From: Perkinsus olseni
Taxonomy: Eukaryota; Perkinsozoa; Perkinsida
DNA length: 64,000 nt
Direction of reading: 5' to 3'
NCBI GenBank assembly: GCA_013115125.1
Contig: JABANN010000070.1
Location: forward strand, 1 to 64,000
Shown here: positions 8,866 to 17,215 of the stretch, in pieces
Position numbering within the stretch: position 1 is the stretch's first letter
Layout: each line of letters opens with the position of its first letter
Made by a program: the position numbers and the translations under genes
The notes under the pieces: model-generated
Told to the model about the DNA's origin: nothing
The model's input: the letters and a program-made list of their open reading frames with translations, nothing else
The model's database searches: none

Positions 8866-11629
8866 TCATTGTTTCTTCGTGCCTTTTTTGGCCAGAATAG
8901 AGTTCCTCTTTCCCGGAGCAACGTAGGCAATGTTTCGAGGAGGATGTGATCCGAACAGTTTAGCAATGGCCTGAAGCATCGGGCCTAGGCAGATCGTAAG
9001 AGTCCTCTTACCTCCGCGTGCTCTTCTGCAGCCATGTCAGCCACTTCCTCAACTTCCTTCCTAGACGGTGCAGAGCGGAACATGAGCTGTTTTCCACACT
9101 TTTTGAAGATCTGAGAGGCTACTCCCCTACCGCTGATGCAACAGCATACTACCGGGGCTTGACTGCGGAGCAGAGAATTTCTCAATCGCTCCTCGTTTTT
9201 CTCATTCTGAGCCTGGATCTTTTCCTCCCTAACTCTGTCTCGCCTCTCTCGCTCTTTCTCGCGCTCCATTCTTGCAACAACCTCTGCCAAACTGCCTCCA
9301 GTGGCCTCCGCATCTGAGCTCTCGAACATATTCGGGTGAGCGCGGCGTGCGTGCGGCCACGAACGCGACCCACCTGTGAGTATCTCTAGCCATTCTTCGA
9401 GCTTGGCTTCAGCGCTGCTGAGCATCATCAGGGGCTCTGCATCACGATCTGTGTCGTAGCCACATGTTGCGAACATGCTGGCCATTGCGTCAGCCAATTC
9501 CTGAATGAAGCCGCTCTTCAACGACTGATCTCAGCCTGGATACCTTCAAAAGGCCCTTGATGCCACCACTGTCGCTTCTGCTTGTCACTCGAGCTTCAAG
9601 TTTATCGCAGTCCCGCTGTTTAGTGCCAATCCGCCCCGCAATTTCCCTGAGCTACATTATTCCGTGTGAGCGGCTAGAAGGACCAGCTGACCAGTTCTCT
9701 CTCTCTAGCTGCCTCGCCTTGACTCCCAGTGTACCATGAGTTTCTTGTAGCCGCATCTCCATGTCCTCCAGTTGTTGTTGAGTTTCCTGTTCCACGTGCA
9801 GTGACCATTGACGAAATGAGCACCTACTTGACCGTTCTGGATGAGGAAAAGGTTCTGCTCTTCCAGTGTGGAGAAGAGATCCAGCAATTGCTTCGGCTTC
9901 TTGAAGTACCTCGATAGCGGCTTCACTGGAGCGTGGTCACCCGAAAGCCCCAACCAACATTGGTAAATCTTCATCACTCGACTCGGCGACTTCTCGATCA
10001 TAGTAAGTTGCAATTTGCTCCTCGTCTGGGTGCTGAGCCCGGTGACGCCTCCGCCGTATCTTGGCAACGACCATTATAGATAGTGGTTCAGAGTAGTACT
10101 GCCAACCTCCATCTCCTTCTCTTTCATCGCTATGATATCCTCTTCTGTAAGGTCGTTTCGTCTACTGCCACGATGTCTGTTCAAGGGAATGGCATTGGGG
10201 AGTGATACGGCTATAATGTACTATCGAAGCTTCCACTCATAATACCTGCGCCCCTTCGATTTGCTTTTCTCCTCAATTTCTCTATCAACCTGAGACAGGT
10301 CTCCTCCATGTGCGTATTTGTCGTATGATCATCATAACATACTGGGCGGAGTGGTAAACAATTCAGCAACCATTGAAAGAGATGGAATGCCAAGAGAGTA
10401 CTTCTTGCTCCTCCTCTGCGAGAGCTTCTTCAACGGACTGATCGATTTCACCGCGGCGCTTCTGGATGTAAGCCTGAATCGATGACCACCGTTATTTTGG
10501 CGATCATAGCTTCGAGGGCCCCGGCTATCGCTATGTCACGCACGGTCGCCTCAAATAACAAGCAACCATCCAAATCCATGGCCATGTCATCGATACCTTC
10601 CTTCTTTGGCGTTTCCTCAATCGCTTGGCCTCCTCCTGTTGTGCAGTCCATTCGGCTGGGGTTAGTTTCTCTAGAAAAGTCTTGTACCTGCTAATAATCT
10701 CCTCGAAACCCAGCGCGACCCCCCGACAGTCGCCCACTTGAGACAGTCCTCCATCTGTTCCTGTAGTTTGGTTATTTCACTCTGGATGACTAAAAGCTGA
10801 CCAACAGCCATTCCGATCACTCATGAGCTCTCGAATGTGCACGTCCCCACTTGAGCCTTCAACTGCTTCAACTTCACCGTTCTCTCCTGTTTCTTCTTGC
10901 TCAAATTATCTGCCGTTTTCATCGCTTTATGGGCCAAAGCATCGTTGGCCTGCAGGAACTTGTCGAACCTGCGATTGTGCCACTCATGTCAGACTCCACA
11001 GGCTTTCGTCCGACCTCGCTATATCCTCCTCTAACACCTGCTTGCTCTTCTCGAGAGCCTCACCCTTCATTTTCGCTTTCTCCTCGAGTTTTCGAATTTC
11101 GTTTCGTTTCACGTCCAGAGACATCTGGACCTGCACAGCCACCTCCGCATGTCGCCGGCATATGAACGGAGATGATCCCACCAAAAACATATCTCGCTTC
11201 TTGGACAGGAAATCAGATACGTTCTCGCGTTCCCTCCTCGGAGGCTCGCCTGACGAAATGCGTACACACGATACGTCGAGCGAATACTACTATCAGCCCT
11301 GTTTGCTTCTATTCGACGTCGTATGCTATTAGCTCGGGCCAACTCGGACATGATAGGCTTCTCCACTCTACCCATTCGGGATGAAGCTGTAGTCTTCTGC
11401 CATACCTTCACAGTCGAGCACAGCCGTGAGCATTCTGTCCATCGGGTATGATTCTGACCTTCATTCGCTTGGTTTTCTCTCGCTCTCGTTGCCTAACCCG
11501 CCGCTCGTGGTCCCGCATGAGGAAAATCTCATCATCTGGAGGGATGAGGAAGGGATTCGCTGGGTCTGGCAGCGCGGGGTCGACATCAAGACCCGGGAAG
11601 ATATCGTCGGATGCTGGTTGCGAGGTCAT
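8866..11629 (-). CDS. CFAP100: Cilia- and flagella-associated protein 100 (CFAP100/CCDC37, MIA complex)
   Basis: A multi-exon minus gene starting at ATG 11629. Exon 1 carries the family hallmark NPFLIPPDDEIFLMRDHERR. Later exons hold SLDVKRNEIRKLEEKA, then YKTFLEKLTPAEWTAQQEE, then YFKKPKQLLDLFSTLEEQN and a charged coiled coil (EREKERERRDRVREEK). Each matches, in order, segments I know from animal CFAP100/CCDC37 (for example NPF...IFLLRD, LSPKEW, PQQLLDVF.ELEEQNL). The last exon reads IAKLFGSHPPRNIAYVAPG and ends at 8866. CFAP100 with CFAP73 forms the modifier-of-inner-arms complex that ties inner dynein arms to ciliary regulation. It implies a motile flagellum (zoospore stage). Introns are short; the one before the last exon is about 41 nt. 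Exon limits are approximate. Confidence 0.82.
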
Positions 11630-11985
11630 CGAGAGACAAGAAGCAACGATAATCTGTTATGCACGGAGAGTCGCGCCAGGCCCAGCATGAATAGACGAGA
11701 TAGAACTAATTGACGAAAGCGACGCCGTATGGGTGAAAATAAGAACGAAACTAGCTTATAACAACATCTGCAGTTGCCATACTGATATCAGTGGCAAAAA
11801 ACGAACAAATACAGTCTGCGTAGGGTGTGCTAGCCCCTACGCCGTGAAGGAAGAGGCTGGCTCCTTCAAGATCGAGGCCGCCAACCCGTTCAACCACTGT
11901 ACAAAATCCGAAATCAATACTAATTCTACAGCCGACTTGCACACCCTGGTCACTGCACTGCCCGCTCTCATTGCACTAGGTAGCT

Positions 11986-13990
11986 TCATCGAAGCATCTT
12001 TTCTTGTGCCCCTGACGGATCGACCTTAGGCTTGAGCAGGTCGAGGGAGGTCGAAGAGACTGGAGTCACGATGATGATCGGATCTCCCACATTCCGTGGG
12101 TACTGTAATGCCATGCTACTGGGCTCACCGCTAGGCCGCTGAATCGGGCTGGAGACGCTGAGAGCGCTGACATTCAACGCTGGTGCCGTGAGACGACGTC
12201 GGGGCGGAGGAAGAGGCGATGGGTCATCAGCTTCAGAGGAGGCCGCTCGCAACCGGTAGCTTGTCTCGTCATCACTCCCTTGCAGCCTCGCCAAGTTGCT
12301 CTCTGTGGTGGCATCATCGTCTTCAGGGAAGCCTGAGAGCCACGGATGCTCGAGTGCGTCTCGAGCAGTCAGCCTGAAATCACGGAAGTAATGTCAGCGA
12401 CCGCCAGAGGCAGGTCATGTACCTGCTGCCCGGGTAGAGTGAAAGCAGTCGATTGCGAAGGTCTCTGGCCTCTTTCGATACTGTACTGCCGAGGCCTTCG
12501 AGATCCATCGTACTGATCCGCTTCATTATTGACTTGTTGTCAGAGGCTGCCGCTGGAGGCACCGAGGGGCGTAGGAGCAGATGGAGAACAACACCAGCAG
12601 CCCACATATCAGAAGCATAGGAATACCTGAGCGGAAGAGAGACGCATGATAGCTGCCCTGACCGTACTCCAGTGAGGCGTCGTTGACGGACAATGCAGTT
12701 GCCTGCATGTTTCTGGTTATAGATTCCTCGGCGCCCGACAAGTACCTCCCCTTCCTGATGCACTCCGGTGCTAGATAATGTACTGAGCCGACAATCTGTT
12801 TATCCACAACCCCGTGTTTCCCTCTGGACCTCAAGGCGAGGCCGAAGTCTATCAATCGGGCCACCTCTTCACCATCGTCATCCTCGTCAATGACGATGTT
12901 TTCCAGCTTGACGTCACGATGTATGACACCACAAGTGTGGCACCTGAGGCGATGTGTGAAGGCACAGCTCACAAGGAGAATTGAATTATCTCCTACTGTT
13001 CCAAAGCCCGGAATAGATCCCGGACGAACTTCTTAGCGTCACTCTCTTCCATAGGGGTAGCCTTTACTCTCTCCGAAGCCATCGGAGAGGTGTTAGAGTT
13101 CGAGGACGATAATAGTCGCAAGGCTAAGCTCAAGGGTGACTTGGAGCTGCTCCTGCTCCTGCTGCTAGGGGTTACTGTAGGGGATACTGGACGAGCGTCT
13201 CTGACTAACATGCAGGTCCTCTCGCACGCATACACAACGAATCGATCTCTGTCCTACTCGAAGGAGGTATTGAGCCATCCAGACCACCAGAGGGCGGTAG
13301 GAGCGTATTCCCAAAACTAGACGACCTCCTAGCTGGATGGAACGCTGGGGAGGTATGGCGGTGCTCCAACGGGGTTGTTACCTTAGGGAATTCGTCCAGT
13401 CCCATAGTAATGACGCAAGACCTACCTGCAGGACTCTCGACAACAACGTCCCCGCCTCACAATAGTCCATCACTAATCTCACAGTCGCGTTCTCGAGATA
13501 AACCGCCTTGACTGAGCATATATTGGGATGTGGGCCAACCCTCCTGAGCATCCTAACTTCAGTACGCCACTCTGCCCGACTCTTGTCCATAGTTTTCACC
13601 GCAACCTGATAATGCAGTTCGACGACCCAACAAGCGCCCGTCCACTTCTACCAATGAGCCGTCCTTGAGGCACTTCCAAAGCTCTACAGTGGAACAACCT
13701 CCACCTCTGCCTAGTATGGGCTGTTCCGTGCACTTCTGATAATGGACGTGGATGCTACACCCACTGACGGTAACGTCGCCATCTAGACTCAGCTGGCCGG
13801 AACTCCGATTCGAGGTCGTATCCAAATTCTCAGATACATAGCAGTCCGACGGGCCGTCTCGTGAGGGAGATTGCGTCCTCGATGAGCCATCAGCCTGACT
13901 CGAATGCTCCAGCCTTGACTCTGGTCGCCCCTTTCGATTAAGGCAGAGACCACCCAAGCAGCTCCCCGGCATCCGCATTGGTGAAGCCAA
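11986..13990 (-). CDS. Serine/threonine protein kinase, CAMK-like
   Basis: A multi-exon minus gene from ATG 13990. An N-terminal Ser-rich region of about 90 residues precedes the kinase domain. The Gly loop is ILGRGGGCSTVELWK and the VAVK lysine opens the next exon (VAVKTMDKSRAEW). The catalytic loop is VIHRDVKLENIVID, the activation segment starts DFGLALRSRGKHG, the P+1 region is VGSVHYLAPEC, and subdomain IX is SDMWAAGVVLHLLL. The C-terminal tail is rich in Ser/Pro/Arg and ends MLR at 11986. A Ser-rich insert (SRSRSSSKSPLSLALRLLS) sits between subdomains V and VI. All catalytic residues appear present. No EF hands are seen, so it is not a CDPK. The exact substrate is unknown. Confidence 0.75.
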
Positions 13991-14170
13991 CGAACTATGC
14001 GAGCTTGTCCACTACCCCAGCGATTGGATTGAATTTATACCAACTCGACAGATCAGACAAAACTATATGAATGCTCATAACAACAATAACTCTTATTAGG
14101 GACTTGACCCGTGCGAACACTCTCAGTGGGTCGGCACTCAACTGCCGCCTTCGAGGACATCGACGGACTC

Positions 14171-14212
14171 ATCAGGCTCGACGGATTGTAGAATTTGCCG
14201 TAGCACCTTCAT
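14171..14212 (-). promoter_or_regulatory. Candidate SECIS element in the 3' UTR of the Gpx-Grx gene
   Basis: On the minus strand, 47 nt after the TAA stop, an ATGA quartet (14212-14209) is followed 12 nt later by AAA in an apical loop and then by TGAT (14174-14171). The arms AGGTGCTACGG and CCGTCGAGCCT pair at 9 of 11 positions (one of them a wobble). This matches the eukaryotic SECIS layout: a non-Watson-Crick ATGA/TGAT core, a helix of about 11-12 bp and unpaired adenines in the loop. Weak flanking helix pairing (GAGG/CCTC, CGG/CCG) lies outside. Its position behind a gene with an in-frame active-site TGA makes it the expected selenocysteine-insertion signal. Confidence 0.75.
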
Positions 14213-14258
14213 TCGTTAATTGCCGACCACCTCGAGGTCATACGGTACAAGTTTCCAC

Positions 14259-15511
14259 TTAGAGTTCCTGGTGCATCATATCTTTGATTTCACCATCAGA
14301 AATAAGCTCTTGGAGGTCACTGTTGCCGCCAATGAACTTGCCCTTGATGAACACTTGAGGGAAGGTCTTCTGACCGGTCACAGTCTTCACTGCTTCCTTG
14401 ACAGCGGCGCCATTCTCCATCGTGTCAACTTCAACGATCTCCAAAGAACTAGTCAACTGACAAAACGAAGCTAGATTCAGAATCATACGTCCGCACAACG
14501 AACCCTACCTTCTTGAGACTAGCAATAGAAGCCTTGCAGTGAGGACAATACGACAAAGTGAAGTCCACGGCGGTGCTTGGGCCATTGATCTTATCCTCAA
14601 CAAACTTCTTAGCCTGACAAGACAGATGGGCCAGCGCAAGTATTTAGAGCCGCGATTACCTCTTCCGGTGACATAGTAGACTTCTTCTCCTCTGCATCCT
14701 CCTCAGTTGCGAACTTCTTACCCTCAAGCCTGCCCTCTATGCAGGCCTCAATGTCGTCCGCAATGGACGACTCCTTTGGACTCCAGAAGCAGACCACTTC
14801 GCCACTGAGATAACAATCGATCAATGCAGAACACAAAACGTGTGAAGGTCGCTGACGTACTTCTTGTCCACTAAGAACTTGCCGAAGTTCCATGGAATTG
14901 GCTTGGACGTCCCTGACTTGGGATCGTAAAGTCCAGAGTGATACTTCAGGAATCTGAAAGAGCAACAATTACTCACATAAGTCATGCCGATGGGAGACGT
15001 ACTCAAAGACGGGCGACGCCTTGTCACCGTTAACATCACATGGTTCGGCCAATAAGAAGACCTTGTCCTTAACACCAGGGTAAGGCTTAAGGATGTCTGT
15101 GACGAAGTCATCGATATCCTGGCTCGTCTTCATCTCCTGGTTGAGGAATTGTCTACGTAGAAAGAGGACATAAGACCCTATCAATAGTTAATGAGACAAC
15201 TTACCGGCTGGGGAAACCGACGATTTTGAAACCCCTGTCCCCGAATTTTTGGCCCAGCTCCCCGAAGAGCTTGTATTGGGCCTGCGTTAAGCCTCATTTG
15301 GATGCGACATTCGCCACAAGCACGACATCACCTACCGAAGGTAATGATAACCATGACACAGGTCCATGCAAAAGCATATAAGCTTACCACGAAACTCCTC
15401 GAAGTTCAGAACCTTGCCGTTGATAAGCGGGGCTGAGAGCTTGTAGAAGTTGTCGACAGTGACGCGGGGCTTGGTGGCACCAAAGCCGAGCGCACTCTGC
15501 ATTCCTCCCAT
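14259..15511 (-). CDS. Selenoprotein: glutathione peroxidase fused to a C-terminal glutaredoxin
   Basis: A minus-strand gene starting at ATG 15511 (MGGMQSALGF). After the first intron the frame reads DVVLVANVASK, TGA, GLTQAQYKLFGEL. The TGA (15294-15296) sits exactly where Gpx enzymes have catalytic Sec or Cys, at residue 54. Other Gpx catalytic positions are kept: Gln in QFLNQEMKT and Trp-Asn in IPWNFGKFLVD. The Gpx domain (about 1-170) is followed by an acidic linker. A full glutaredoxin follows, with active site YCPHCKAS, the cis-Pro segment KTFPQVFIKG and the GSH-binding GGNSDL, ending HQEL before TAA. The enzyme should reduce hydroperoxides with glutathione; the fused glutaredoxin may recycle the selenol or use the GSSG formed. 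Introns are short and phase-consistent at every junction checked. Read without Sec, the protein would stop at residue 53. Confidence 0.85.
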
Positions 15512-16150
15512 GACTGATTACTTTCTTTTTCCGAGTTGAAAATAAGAATAAACTCTACTGAAATTAATATTAACATCAAAGTCCAGCCACATAGCACATC
15601 AGAAAACTAGTTACAAGGCCAAAAGTGCTACTAGCCCAAGCACAAAATGGGACAGTTGTGTTGGCGGGATGCCGGGAATTGTATCCTGGATGGACTCGCC
15701 TGCGTCTCGACATGCTCCCAGCACTATCTCTATTCAACCTCAGTATAATCCTTGACGATGGTGCTGGTCAGCACTCGAACGTCGCAGTAACTTGCTCGCA
15801 CTCCTCTCCAGCTTAGCACAGTCACCTGGCTGCAATTTTTGCCTAGAGGGCCATGTTATCCATGCTGTGTCGAATACCCACACTAGTGGACGTCTTCGCA
15901 GGGCACGAAGCATGCCCAGCTTCATATCCGCACTCTAATAGTAAAAAGACGAGAAAGGTGATGCCAAAAAGGAGACAACACGGCCGAGTAACGTGTGAAA
16001 TCTCCATGATCGCCGCTAGTGTTGCTACAAGGAGGGGGAATGATTCCGGGAATGCCCAACAGTAATAGCTCAGAGTAATCCTATTTCTGTGGTACATGAG
16101 TACCATGACCATCACCAAGGCACGCGTTAGGAGTGAACTGAGCTCGTAAG
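15512..16150. other. Intergenic; one weak membrane ORF
   Basis: On the minus strand an 89-residue frame from an ATG near 16112 to 15843 has two hydrophobic segments (LLVATLAAIMEI; LLFGITFLVFLLLE). It could be a small membrane protein or an exon, but no family is recognised and no flanking exons were confirmed. Confidence 0.25.
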
Positions 16151-16157
16151 CGCTCCT

Positions 16158-16514
16158 TTGGACAACATCACCTTCCTGTCCATTCTACAAACGCCGACAC
16201 GTGTCCAAATCTAGCCCTAGGGGTGATCTTTCGACAACAATATACGAAAAGCGCGCGCCGCTCAATGTCTTCTTTGAACAACTGTTGGCGAAAGCCTCGC
16301 TTAGGGAGAGTATTGGACAGGTTTTTTGGACACTTTCCGCGTGTCGACTTGTCCAAAGGGCCTCCTCCGCGTCAATTGGACAGAAAACCGAAAAAAGATG
16401 CCCGGTGACGTTTGGACAAGCATCGGGACCCAATATTGCAATAATCTTGTCCAAAAGCCTACTTTGGCGATTCTCGACAAGTTGTCGACGACAACTACCT
16501 GCCAAGTTGTCCAA
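16158..16514. repeat. Cluster of nine TTGGACA/TGTCCAA heptamers
   Basis: The heptamer TTGGACA or its reverse complement occurs at 16158, 16202, 16313, 16326, 16350, 16376, 16412, 16448 and 16508. Spacings are irregular and orientation is mixed. Long ORFs overlap on both strands here but look like by-products. The cluster lies 0.7-1.1 kb upstream of PEX1. Confidence 0.6.
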
Positions 16515-16664
16515 AAACCCTTGTTGTTCGTCGTCAGCTGCCTTACCAAAAGCGTCGGTTTCTCGCATCACTTCTTTTTGACCGATAGTCTCTGATACTT
16601 CATTTGGCCCGTCGAAGCAGCGTCAACGAGGTTCTTACACCTTGGCCCTATAACTTAGGAGTCC

Positions 16665-16786
16665 TTCCTTGAGGCGTACCTTAAAGGAAGGAGTCCTTAA
16701 CGATCCTTCCTTAAGGGGCAACTCCTTATAACTTTTCAATTTTAAGGATCGTAAGGAATTCCTTCCTTTAAGGTACACCCCAAGGA
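16665..16786. repeat. Imperfect inverted repeat, purine/pyrimidine-rich (AAGGA/TCCTT)
   Basis: The left arm (TCCTTGAGGCGTACCTTAAA onward) and the right arm (read backwards as CTCCTTGGGGTGTACCTTAA onward) pair over about 42 bp with a few mismatches. The spacer is about 36 bp. It is a foldback structure, possibly a MITE remnant. Confidence 0.6.
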
Positions 16787-16810
16787 GCAGATCTATATCA
16801 TTTTTCTAAG

Positions 16811-16873
16811 GAAAAGTGCAAAGTCTCCTTAGAAAAGTGCAAAGTCTCCTTAGAAAAGTGCAAAGTCTCCTTA
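16811..16873. repeat. Three tandem copies of a 21-bp unit
   Basis: Three identical copies of GAAAAGTGCAAAGTCTCCTT+A follow each other at 16811, 16832 and 16853, with a partial fourth copy. A degenerate CTTAGGAAAA motif related to the unit also flanks the inverted repeat just downstream. Confidence 0.9.
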
Positions 16874-16921
16874 GAAAAATGTCAAGGGCGAGCGAGATTT
16901 CTTCCTTAGGAAAATAACCGC

Positions 16922-17031
16922 GTGTTCAATAGATCTCTCCTGAGTTTCAAGAACGCTCCCAGGATCGTATTTTACACGTTAAATTCAATCCTGGGAGCGC
17001 TCCTGAAACTCAGGAGAGGTCTATTGAACAC
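16922..17031. repeat. 110-bp foldback (inverted-repeat) element
   Basis: The left arm (starting GTGTTCAATAGATCTCTCCT at 16922) and the right arm (ending at 17031) are near-complementary over about 44 bp around a 22-bp A/T-rich spacer. Similar CTTAGGAAAAT sequences lie on both sides (about 16905 and 17046), which could reflect insertion into the local repeat. It looks like a tiny non-autonomous hairpin element. Confidence 0.8.
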
Positions 17032-17215
17032 CCCCTAACATTCTCCTTAGGAAAATGATTTTAATCATCGGCTGGGCTGATTGGCCGTTGAGGAATTGCA
17101 AGGAGTCCTAAGTTTTGCAAGATTCACCGGCAAGCCGCAGCATCAAAATTCTAGCACAGGACTGTTTGAATATTATCACCGTCGAGGCCTACTAGACCGC
17201 TTCTCTGTTCAGTTC

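Noticed and set aside
14160-14180. Hammerhead-ribozyme-like CTGATGAGTCC on the minus strand
   Set aside because: The required stem II complement and the GAAA core are absent. The same bases are better explained as the 3' side of the SECIS core.
16185-16595. Overlapping ORFs on both strands (about 90-128 codons)
   Set aside because: They mirror one another across the TTGGACA-rich repeat area, lack families, and most lack good start context.
17081-17215. N-terminal extension of PEX1 from 17081
   Set aside because: The frame is open, but the first codon is TTG and no ATG occurs before 17216. Family alignment starts near MPTVKLRV.
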